From: Oscillospiraceae bacterium | GTDB taxonomy: Bacteria > Bacillota > Clostridia > Oscillospirales > QAMX01 | DNA length: 32,848 bases | Reading direction: 5' to 3' | Assembly: GCA_015068345.1 (NCBI GenBank) | Contig: SVKS01000014.1 | Span: forward strand, 1-32,848 | Shown here: in pieces, positions 15,239 to 22,273 of the stretch | Numbering within the stretch: position 1 is the first letter of the stretch | Layout of the letters: each line of letters begins with the position of its first letter | The notes under the pieces: generated by a model | What the model was told of the DNA's origin: nothing | What the model saw: only the letters and a program-made list of their open reading frames with translations | Database searches by the model: none | Made by a program: the position numbers and the translations under genes

Positions 15239-15558
15239 CGGTTGCCGAATTTGCCGAAAAATTGAACCTGACACCCCTTTCCCTGCCCGATCCGGAGCGG
15301 GAGATCACCGGCTTTTACGCCGGGGACCTTCTCAGTTGGGTCATGGGCCGGGCCCAATCGGGGGATTGCTGGTTCACCATCATGTCCAATATCAACGTGC
15401 TGGCGGTGGCCACCCTGGCCGACGTGGCCTGTGTGGTTCTTGCCGAAGGGGTTACCCTGGAGGAGAAGGAGCTGCAGAATGCTGTGGCCAAGGGCATCAA
15501 CGTGCTCACCAGCCAGAAAAATACCTACACCCTGTGCGCCGAAGCGGGTGGTGTGTGA
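15235..15558 (+). CDS. Second DRTGG-like domain protein
   Basis: A 107-residue protein related in pattern to the DRTGG protein at 13158. It has ITGFYAGDLLSWVMGRAQSG, FTIMSNINVLAVATLADVAC, VVLAEGVTLEEKELQNAVA and an end like INVLTSQKNTYTLC. The start codon overlaps the stop of the HydS-like gene (ATGA), and its own stop overlaps the PHP start (TGATG). No catalytic residue can be pointed to. The DRTGG folds probably bind a ligand or partner protein; this is inference. Confidence 0.75.
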   Translation: MTVAEFAEKLNLTPLSLPDPEREITGFYAGDLLSWVMGRAQSGDCWFTIMSNINVLAVATLADVACVVLAEGVTLEEKELQNAVAKGINVLTSQKNTYTLCAEAGGV

Positions 15559-16283
15559 TGGAAGTCGCCTACGACCTCCACGTACATTCCTGTCTCTCCC
15601 CCTGCGGGGACGACGACATGACCCCCGCCAACATTGCCGGGATGGCCGCCCTGAAGGGACTGACCGTGGTGGCCCTCACCGACCACAACAGCGCAAAAAA
15701 CTGCCCCGCATTTTTCAAGGCCTGCGAAGAGGTGGGGGTGCTTCCCATCCCCGGCATGGAGCTGACCACGGCGGAGGATATCCACCTAGTCGCCCTCTTC
15801 AAGACGCTTGCGGAGGCCATGTCATTTGACACCTGGCTCCAGGACATCCGGGTGCGAATCCCCAACCGTGTGGACATTTTCGGCCGTCAACAGATCATGG
15901 ACGAAAATGACAACGTAATCGGGGAGGAGCCCGATCTCCTGATCAACGCCCTGTCCTACGACATTGAAAGTCTGGTGACCGAGGCCAGAGCCCACGGGGC
16001 CCTTTGCTACCCGGCCCACGTGGATAAGGAGGCCAACGGCATCCTTGCCACCCTGGGTTTTTTACCCGAAGAACCGAAATTTTCGGTATTTGAAGTCCAC
16101 GACGCGGAAAAGATCCCCGCTTACCTGGGTACACACCTGCCCGGCGGAGCGAAAACCGTCACTTCCTCCGATGCCCACTACCTGTGGGACATCCGGGAGG
16201 CCGAGGAGGCCGGCCGGATGGAGATACCGGAGGAGCTTACGGGGGACGAAGCCCGGGCGTGGATTCTGGGGAGTCTTTTATGA
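15558..16283 (+). CDS. PHP domain phosphoesterase
   Basis: A 241-residue metal-dependent phosphoesterase of the PHP superfamily. The metal ligands are complete: DLHVHSCLSPCGDDDM near the start, ALTDHNSAKN, PGMELTTAEDIHLVALF, LCYPAHVDKEANG and TSSDAHYLWDI. The fold alone could hydrolyse a phosphate ester, a nucleotide or a phosphoprotein bond. Placed between two GHKL ATPases and a sensory hydrogenase, it could reverse a phosphorylation; this is inferred. Its last codons overlap the next gene start by 4 nt (ATGA). PHP genes of this size recur in [FeFe] hydrogenase operons of Clostridia. Confidence 0.88.
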   Translation: MEVAYDLHVHSCLSPCGDDDMTPANIAGMAALKGLTVVALTDHNSAKNCPAFFKACEEVGVLPIPGMELTTAEDIHLVALFKTLAEAMSFDTWLQDIRVRIPNRVDIFGRQQIMDENDNVIGEEPDLLINALSYDIESLVTEARAHGALCYPAHVDKEANGILATLGFLPEEPKFSVFEVHDAEKIPAYLGTHLPGGAKTVTSSDAHYLWDIREAEEAGRMEIPEELTGDEARAWILGSLL

Positions 16284-16834
16284 AGGAACTTTCGCTGAAC
16301 ATTCTGGATATTGCCCAAAACTCCATCAAGGCCAAGGCAAGCCTCATCGGCATCCATATTAAAGAAGAGGGGGACATCCTCTCCTTCGAAATCGTGGATG
16401 ACGGCTGTGGCATGGACCAGGCCACGGTGGATCGGCTGGTGGATCCCTTTTACACCACCCGCACCACCCGAAAGGTGGGGCTTGGGATCCCCTTCCTGAA
16501 GATGGCCGCCGAGCAAACCGGGGGCTACGTCAGGGTGGATTCGGTCAGCGAAAAGATAGACCCCCAAAACAAGGGGACGAGGGTCTATGCGGAATTCCAC
16601 AAATCCAGCATCGACTTCACCCCCATGGGTGACATCGTTTCCACCATGGTTTCCCTGATCCAGGGGGCCGACGGGATGGATTTCGATTTCACCTACCAGA
16701 CCGAAAGAGGCGTCTGCGCCCTTTCGACCATGGATATGCGCGAGGTTCTTGGGGAGGAAATCCCCCTCTCGTCCCCGGAAGTCCTGGTTTGGGCCCGGGA
16801 GACCATGGAGGAAAGCCTTTCCGAGATTTTGTGA
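16280..16834 (+). CDS. GHKL ATPase, histidine-kinase-like, without phosphoacceptor domain
   Basis: A 184-residue protein. Its first 110 residues form a histidine-kinase-type ATP-binding domain: N box LNILDIAQNSIKAKA, G1 VDDGCGMDQ, F-box region DPFYTTRTTRKVGLGIPFLK and G2-like NKGTRVYAEF. There is no H-box phosphoacceptor helix and no membrane segment. The remaining 70 residues (from about SSIDFTPMGD) are specific to this hydrogenase-operon group. It is the last of the inserted regulatory genes; 41 bp separate it from hndB, and codon bias rises sharply after that gap. It probably phosphorylates or binds an unknown partner. Confidence 0.82.
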   Translation: MKELSLNILDIAQNSIKAKASLIGIHIKEEGDILSFEIVDDGCGMDQATVDRLVDPFYTTRTTRKVGLGIPFLKMAAEQTGGYVRVDSVSEKIDPQNKGTRVYAEFHKSSIDFTPMGDIVSTMVSLIQGADGMDFDFTYQTERGVCALSTMDMREVLGEEIPLSSPEVLVWARETMEESLSEIL

Positions 16835-16875
16835 TATACCAAAAAATATTTTATAGAGGAAGGAACGCAAAAATT

Positions 16876-17241
16876 ATGAAATCTTTAGCGGAACTTGCTG
16901 CCATCAGAGAAAAAATGAAGAACACCGTCAACCTTCGCGAAGGCGATGGTAAGATGCGTGTCGTCGTCGGCATGGCCACCTGTGGCATCGCCGCCGGCGC
17001 CCGTCCGGTGCTGAATGCCTTTGTGGACCAGGTTGCTTCGGCTGACCTGACCGACAAGGTCAACGTCACCCAGACCGGCTGCATCGGCATCTGCGAATAC
17101 GAACCGGTTGTGGAAGTATTCGAAGCCGGCAAGGAAAAGGTCACCTACGTGAAGATGACCGCCGATAAGGTCGCCAAGGTTGTGGAACAGCACCTGAAGG
17201 GCGGCAAGCCTGTTGCGGAATACACCATCGGCAACAACTAA
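16876..17241 (+). CDS. hndB: HndB-like ferredoxin-fold hydrogenase subunit
   Basis: A 121-residue thioredoxin-like ferredoxin-domain protein matching HndB of NADP/NADH-linked hydrogenases. It has VVVGMATCGIAAGARPVL and TQTGCIGICEYEPVVEV. I count only three cysteines (36, 69, 73), so a standard four-Cys [2Fe-2S] site is not obvious from sequence. The ATG at 16876 was chosen over an in-frame upstream start because the upstream part runs through the previous gene; GAGGAAGG lies 12 nt upstream. Biased codons suggest high expression. It precedes hndC by 36 nt. Confidence 0.88.
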   Translation: MKSLAELAAIREKMKNTVNLREGDGKMRVVVGMATCGIAAGARPVLNAFVDQVASADLTDKVNVTQTGCIGICEYEPVVEVFEAGKEKVTYVKMTADKVAKVVEQHLKGGKPVAEYTIGNN

Positions 17242-17277
17242 GCTTCGGCGATAAAGAAGAAAGGATAGGATTTACGT

Positions 17278-19077
17278 ATGATTCGCACTCATGTAATGGT
17301 TTGCGGCGGTACCGGTTGTACCTCTTCCGATTCTCCGGCCATTTGCGCCGCCATGCAGAAGGAACTGGAAGCCAAGGGTATTGCTGAAGAAGTAAAAATT
17401 GTCCAGACCGGTTGCTTTGGTCTGTGCGCCCTGGGCCCCATCATGATCGTCTACCCCGACGGCACCTTCTACACCCAGGTTACCGTTGACGACGTTGCCG
17501 AAATCGTGGAAGAGCACCTCCTGAAGGGCCGCCCGGTTTCCCGCCTTGTTTACGACGAAGTGGCCGAAGGTCACAAGGTCGAAGGTTCGGTCTCCCTCAA
17601 CGACACCGCCTTCTACAAGAGCCAGCTCCGTCTTGCTCTGCGTAACTGCGGCGTTATCAACCCCGAAAACATCGACGAATACATCGCCATGGACGGCTAC
17701 TCCGCTCTTGGCAAGTGCCTCACCGAAATGAGCCGTGAAGACGTCATCAAGGTCATCACCGACTCCGGCCTGCGTGGTCGTGGCGGCGGCGGCTTCCCCA
17801 CCGGCCGCAAGTGGCTCTTCGCCGCCGGCGGTGAACCCGGCACCAAGAAGTACGTGGTCTGCAACGCCGACGAAGGCGACCCCGGTGCATTCATGGACCG
17901 CTCCATCCTGGAAGGCGACCCCCATGCCGTCATCGAAGCCATGGCCATTGCTGCTTACGCCATCGGTGCTGACGAAGGTTACGTTTATGTCCGCGCTGAA
18001 TACCCCATCGCTGTGAAACGTCTGTCCATCGCCATCGCTCAGGCTCGTGAATACGGCCTCCTGGGCAACGGCATCTTTGGCACCGACTTCAACTTCGATC
18101 TGAAGATCCGTCTGGGCGCCGGCGCCTTCGTCTGCGGCGAAGAAACCGCCCTGCTCAACTCCATCGAAGGTATGCGCGGTGAACCCAGACCCCGTCCTCC
18201 CTTCCCCGCTGTCAAGGGTCTGTTTGGTCAGCCCACCATCATCAACAACGTAGAAACCTATGCCAACATTCCTCAGATCATTCTGAAGGGCGCTGAATGG
18301 TTCAACACCATCGGTTCCGAAAAGAGCAAGGGCACCAAGGTCTTCGCTCTGGGCGGTAAGATCCGTCACACCGGTCTGGTTGAAGTTCCCATGGGCACCC
18401 CGCTGTCCACCATCATCAACGAAATCGGCGGCGGTATCCCCGGCGGCAAGAAGTTCAAGGCTGCTCAGACCGGCGGTCCTTCCGGCGGCTGCATCCCCGC
18501 AAGCCTCATCGACACCCCGGTTGACTACGACTCCCTCATCGCCATCGGCTCCATGATGGGTTCCGGCGGTCTGATCGTTATGGACGAAGACAACTGCATG
18601 GTCGACATCGCCAAGTTCTTCCTGACCTTCACCGTGGACGAATCCTGCGGTAAGTGCACCCCGTGCCGCGAAGGTACCAAGAGAATGCTGGAAATCCTCG
18701 ACCGCATCACCGAAGGCAAGGGCGAAGAAGGCGACATCGAACGCCTGGAAGAACTGGCCTACACCATCAAGGCTACCGCTCTGTGCGGCCTGGGCCAGAC
18801 TGCCCCCAACCCCGTTCTTTCCACCATCCGTTACTTCCGTGACGAATACGAAGCTCACATCCGTGACAAGGTATGTCCCGCTCACGTTTGCCAGAAGCTG
18901 GCCCGTTACGAAATCGTTGCCGACAAGTGCAAGGGTTGCTCCCTGTGCTCCAAGAAGTGCCCCGTTGGTGCTATCAGCGGCGTGATCAAGAATCCGTTTG
19001 TGATCGATCAGTCCAAGTGCATCAAGTGCGGCGCTTGCATGGAATCCTGCAAGTTCGGCGCCATCATCAAAAACTAA
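17278..19077 (+). CDS. hndC: NADH-binding hydrogenase subunit, NuoF/HydB/HndC-like
   Basis: A 599-residue flavoprotein that oxidises or reduces NAD(H) and passes electrons to the hydrogenase subunit. Domains: N-terminal [2Fe-2S] thioredoxin-like domain (CGGTGCTSSDSP, QTGCFGLCALGP; residues 1-95). NuoF core with FMN/NADH site (SGLRGRGGGGFPTGRKW; CNADEGDPGAFMDR). SLBB-like part (GGPSGGCIP). [4Fe-4S] site ESCGKCTPCREGTKRM. C-terminal 2x[4Fe-4S] ferredoxin (CKGCSLCSKKCP, CIKCGACMESCK). This is the full HydB architecture. AGGATAGG precedes the start. Together with hndA, hndB and hndD it would form a soluble NADH- and probably ferredoxin-dependent hydrogenase; bifurcation is inferred from the architecture. 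Confidence 0.95.
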   Translation: MIRTHVMVCGGTGCTSSDSPAICAAMQKELEAKGIAEEVKIVQTGCFGLCALGPIMIVYPDGTFYTQVTVDDVAEIVEEHLLKGRPVSRLVYDEVAEGHKVEGSVSLNDTAFYKSQLRLALRNCGVINPENIDEYIAMDGYSALGKCLTEMSREDVIKVITDSGLRGRGGGGFPTGRKWLFAAGGEPGTKKYVVCNADEGDPGAFMDRSILEGDPHAVIEAMAIAAYAIGADEGYVYVRAEYPIAVKRLSIAIAQAREYGLLGNGIFGTDFNFDLKIRLGAGAFVCGEETALLNSIEGMRGEPRPRPPFPAVKGLFGQPTIINNVETYANIPQIILKGAEWFNTIGSEKSKGTKVFALGGKIRHTGLVEVPMGTPLSTIINEIGGGIPGGKKFKAAQTGGPSGGCIPASLIDTPVDYDSLIAIGSMMGSGGLIVMDEDNCMVDIAKFFLTFTVDESCGKCTPCREGTKRMLEILDRITEGKGEEGDIERLEELAYTIKATALCGLGQTAPNPVLSTIRYFRDEYEAHIRDKVCPAHVCQKLARYEIVADKCKGCSLCSKKCPVGAISGVIKNPFVIDQSKCIKCGACMESCKFGAIIKN

Positions 19078-19098
19078 TCCAGAGGGGGAACAAGATAA

Positions 19099-20853
19099 AT
19101 GAGTATGATCAATGTAACTATCGACGGCGTTACCGTCAGCGTTCCCGCCGGCTCCACCGTTCTGGAAGCCGCCCGTGCCGCTAACATCAATATCCCCACC
19201 CTGTGCTACCTCAAGGACGTTCAGCAGATCGGCGCTTGCCGTCTGTGCCTTGTGGAAGCCACCGGTGTCCGTGGTTTCGGTGCCGCCTGCGTGCTGCCCG
19301 CCACCGACGGTATGGTTGTTAAGACCAACACCGCCGCCATCCGCGAACAGAGAAAGGTCAACCTGGAACTGCTCCTTGCCAACCACAACCGTGAATGCAC
19401 CTCCTGCGTCCGCAGCGAAAACTGCGAACTCCAGGCCCTGTGCCGTGAATACGGTGTGAAGGATTATCCCTTCGACGGTGTCAAGACTCCCAGCACCATC
19501 GACGAAGTTTCTCCCTCCATCGTTCGCGACAACTCCAAGTGCATCAAGTGCCGCCGCTGCGTTGCCACCTGCAACGAGATCCAGAAGATCGGTGCCATCG
19601 GCGCCAGCAAGCGTGGCTTCAACACCACCATCGGTTCGGTCTTCGGCAAGTCCCTGGCCGAAAGCCCCTGTGTCAACTGCGGTCAGTGCATCATGGCCTG
19701 CCCGGTAGGCGCTCTCCACGAAAAGGACAGCATCAATGACGTTTGGGCCGCCATCAACGATCCCGCCAAGCACGTGGTCGTTCAGCCCGCTCCCGCCGTC
19801 CGCGCCACCCTGGGCGAAGAATTCGATATGCCCATGGGCACCCCGGTAACCGGCAAGCTGGCCGCCGCTCTGAAGCGTCTGGGCTTTGACAAGGTCTTCG
19901 ACACCAACTACGGCGCCGACCTGACCATCATCGAAGAAGGCACCGAGTTCGTCTCCCGTCTGAAGAACCCCGACGCCGCTCTCCCGATGATCACCTCCTG
20001 CTCCCCCGGCTGGATCAAGTACTGCGAAACCTTCTTCCCCGAATTCATCCCCAACCTCTCCAGCTGCAAGTCTCCCCATGAAATGCTGGGTGCCATGATC
20101 AAGAGCTACTACGCCGAAAAGGCCGGCATTGATCCCAAGGACATCTACGTCGTTTCGGTTATGCCCTGCACCGCCAAGAAGTTTGAAGCTCAGCGCGACG
20201 AACTCTCCGTCAACGGTCTGGCTGACGTGGACGCCGTTCTCACCGTCCGTGAACTGGCCCGCATGATCAAGGAGGCCGGTATCGACTTCGCTCGTCTGCC
20301 CGACGAAGATTTCGATAGCTTCTTTGGCAACTCCTCCGGCGCTGCCGACATCTTCGGCACCACCGGCGGCGTTATGGAAGCTGCTCTCCGTTCGGTTTAC
20401 ACCCTGGTTACCGGCGAAGAACTGGACAATGTGGACTTCACCGCCGTTCGTGGTTTCGAAGGCGTGAAGGAAGCCGAAGTCAACGTTGGCGGCACCATCG
20501 TGAAGGTTGCTGTTGCCAGCGGCACCGGCAATGCCGAAGCTCTCCTGAAGGCTGTTAAGTCCGGCGAAAAGACCTACCACTTCATCGAAGTCATGGGCTG
20601 CCCCGGCGGCTGCATCTGCGGTGGTGGTACCCCCATCGTTTCCGCCAAGGAACGCGCCTACGTGGACGTCAAGGCTGAACGCGCCAAGGCTCTCTACAAC
20701 ATCGACGCCTCTAAGGAAAACCGTAAGTCCCACCAGAACGCTTCCGTCATGGCTCTCTATGGCGAAGGCAGCTTCTTAGGTGAACCCAACGGTCACAAGG
20801 CTCACGAACTCCTGCACACCCACTACGTGGCCCGCAAGAAGTACGAGATCTAA
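19099..20853 (+). CDS. hndD: [FeFe] hydrogenase catalytic subunit, HndD/HydA type
   Basis: A 584-residue enzyme that makes or oxidises H2 at an H-cluster. N-terminal [2Fe-2S] ferredoxin domain (LCYLKDVQQIGACRLCLVEA). His-ligated [4Fe-4S] site (HNRECTSCVRSENC). 2x[4Fe-4S] (CIKCRRCVATC; CVNCGQCIMACP). Then H-cluster motifs TSCSPGW (301-302), MPCTAKKFE (Cys357) and VMGCPGGCICGGGTP (Cys501, Cys505). The C-terminal tail (HELLHTHYVARKKYEI) is the fused small-subunit region. Motif 1 has Ser where the common TSCCPGW has the second Cys; I recall the same variant in other HndD-type sequences. AGAGGGGG lies upstream of the ATG. It is the last gene of the operon and is followed by a terminator. hydEFG must be elsewhere. 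Confidence 0.95.
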   Translation: MSMINVTIDGVTVSVPAGSTVLEAARAANINIPTLCYLKDVQQIGACRLCLVEATGVRGFGAACVLPATDGMVVKTNTAAIREQRKVNLELLLANHNRECTSCVRSENCELQALCREYGVKDYPFDGVKTPSTIDEVSPSIVRDNSKCIKCRRCVATCNEIQKIGAIGASKRGFNTTIGSVFGKSLAESPCVNCGQCIMACPVGALHEKDSINDVWAAINDPAKHVVVQPAPAVRATLGEEFDMPMGTPVTGKLAAALKRLGFDKVFDTNYGADLTIIEEGTEFVSRLKNPDAALPMITSCSPGWIKYCETFFPEFIPNLSSCKSPHEMLGAMIKSYYAEKAGIDPKDIYVVSVMPCTAKKFEAQRDELSVNGLADVDAVLTVRELARMIKEAGIDFARLPDEDFDSFFGNSSGAADIFGTTGGVMEAALRSVYTLVTGEELDNVDFTAVRGFEGVKEAEVNVGGTIVKVAVASGTGNAEALLKAVKSGEKTYHFIEVMGCPGGCICGGGTPIVSAKERAYVDVKAERAKALYNIDASKENRKSHQNASVMALYGEGSFLGEPNGHKAHELLHTHYVARKKYEI

Positions 20854-20874
20854 GTTTGATCCCAAACAAAATTA

Positions 20875-20901
20875 CCCCCTGTCGCAAGACAGGGGGTTTT
20901 T
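20875..20901 (+). terminator. Terminator of the hydrogenase operon
   Basis: A 9-bp stem CCCCCTGTC/GACAGGGGG with GCAA loop and five T, 21 bp after the hndD stop. The same CCCCTGTC-GCAA-GACAGGGG hairpin is used at 23329. Confidence 0.92.
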
Positions 20902-20918
20902 GTTTTGGGGGGGTAACC

Positions 20919-20960
20919 CGTACCGGGCATATGCGATCGATCCGCATTTGCGGAGCGATC
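20919..20960. repeat. Family A repeat, right-hand part only
   Basis: Contains GGGCATATGCGATCGATCCG and the trailing GATCG...CGATC hairpin, but lacks the left arm and core stem. It leads into the family B tandem array. Confidence 0.6.
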
Positions 20961-21785
20961 ATGTAGGGGCCGTACCAAACGGAGCGAAGCGTAGAGCGTG
21001 TCGGCCCGGTCGCAGGAATGGGCGGTTTGTACGATACCAGATCTGTGGCGTTTACCTCCGGAGGGGATATGTGCATCCTGGAGGCCCCGGGCGGGCCGAC
21101 ATGCGCTACACTCCTTCGTCGCTGCGCTTAGTGCGGCCCCTACGGGGATTCCGGAGGATTTTCGTTCATAAAGCGACCGCCCGGGGTGGGCGGTCGTGGG
21201 GGCGGAGCGATCAAGTAGGGGCCGTACCAAACGGAGCGAAGCGTAGAGCGTGTCGGCCCGGTCGCAGGAATGGGCGGTTTGTACGATACCAGATCTGTGG
21301 CGCGTACTCCGGAGGGGATATGTGCATCCTGGAGGCCCCGGGCGGGCCGACATGCGCTACGCTCCTTCGTCGCTGCGCTTAGTGCGGCCCCTACGGGGAT
21401 TCCGGAGAAATTTCGTTCATAAAGCGATCGCCCGGGGCGGGCGGTCGTGGGGGCGGGCCGACATGCGCTACGCTCCTTCGTCGCTGCGCTTAGTGCGGCC
21501 CCTACGGGGATTCCGGAGGAATTTCGTTCATAAAGCGACCGCCCGGGGCGGGTGGTCGTGGGGGCGGGCCGACATGCGCTACGCTCCTTCGTCGCTGCGC
21601 TTAGTGCGGCCCCTACGGGGATTCCGGAGAAATTTCGTTCATAAAACGACCGCCCCGATCGATGGTCGTGGGGGCGGGCCGACATGCGCTACGCTCCTAT
21701 GTCGCTGCGCTTAGTACGGCCCCTACGGGGATGCCGGAGGAATTTCGTTTATAAAACGACCGCCCGGGGTGGGCGGTCGTGGGGG
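20951..21785. repeat. Tandem palindromic array abutting the RAYT gene
   Basis: Two levels of repetition. A block of about 252 bp begins at 20951 and again at 21203. Then units of 110-111 bp starting GCGGGCCGACATGCGCTAC recur at 21342, 21453, 21564 and 21674, with an earlier one at 21091. Each unit has a GGGCCGACATG...TGCGGCCCCTAC palindrome (family B, reversed) and a CGACCGCCC/GGGCGGTCG hairpin. The last unit ends exactly where the transposase stop codon begins (21786). No gene of its own. Confidence 0.85.
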
Positions 21786-22271
21786 TTATGGGGTGATGTT
21801 GTGTAGCATCATCCATTTGGTAGGGTTATTTTCGATGTATTGCCAGGTTTCGTCGTAATCCTGCTGATTGCGGATAACGTGGTCGTAGTAGGATCTTTGC
21901 CACAATTTCCCGTGAAATGGGGGCAAAAAACCCGCTTTGACGCCCCGGATATAATCGTTGGTGGTGATGGTTTTGAAATACTGCATGACGTCCGGAATTG
22001 CCTGCCTCGTCTGCGTTTCCCCTATGGTGATCATCAGGTGCAGGTGATCAGGCATGATGACGTATTTGTCCACGGTGACGCCGGGGAAATGTTCCTCCAG
22101 AAGGCGCAATCCGCGGCGCAAAACACGATTCCCCATGGAATCGTTTGCCGGGGGTTCCATTTGGAAGAGATTGGCGCGATCCTGGGTGCAAAGGGTTACA
22201 AAGGTGCATCCCGCGGTTCCGTAATCGTATTCCGACAAACGGGGTTGCTTGCGTTCCGGTTTGACAGGCAT
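21786..22271 (-). CDS. REP-associated tyrosine transposase (RAYT, IS200-like)
   Basis: A 161-residue Y1-type HUH single-strand DNA transposase. It has the HUH motif in YVIMPDHLHLMITIG (His76, His78), the catalytic-tyrosine region LWQRSYYDHVIRNQQD (Tyr128/Tyr129) and the family ending YIENNPTKW. That ending and the lack of a partner TnpB point to the RAYT group rather than an ordinary IS200/IS605 element. Such enzymes bind and cut hairpins of REP-type repeats. All key residues are intact. It begins 2 nt after the esterase stop, so it is probably expressed from that transcript. No IS ends or target duplication are seen. A tandem palindrome array lies directly 3' of it. Confidence 0.9.
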   Translation of the reverse strand: MPVKPERKQPRLSEYDYGTAGCTFVTLCTQDRANLFQMEPPANDSMGNRVLRRGLRLLEEHFPGVTVDKYVIMPDHLHLMITIGETQTRQAIPDVMQYFKTITTNDYIRGVKAGFLPPFHGKLWQRSYYDHVIRNQQDYDETWQYIENNPTKWMMLHNITP

Positions 22272-22273
22272 GG

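Noticed and set aside
17272-20733. 1153-codon open frame on the minus strand across hndC and hndD
   Set aside because: Antisense to two strongly conserved genes. Its length comes from the biased codon use of the sense strand, and the product is repetitive Gly/Asp/Val-rich without a family pattern.
21140-21714. Open frames with repeated peptide through the tandem array
   Set aside because: Frames exist on both strands because 111 is divisible by 3 and the DNA is GC-rich. No RBS, and the sequence is explained by palindromic repeats.
20919-21785. Possible CRISPR array because of regular 110-111-bp repetition
   Set aside because: The whole unit is repeated, with no variable spacers, and unit length is far above CRISPR repeats. 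No cas genes.
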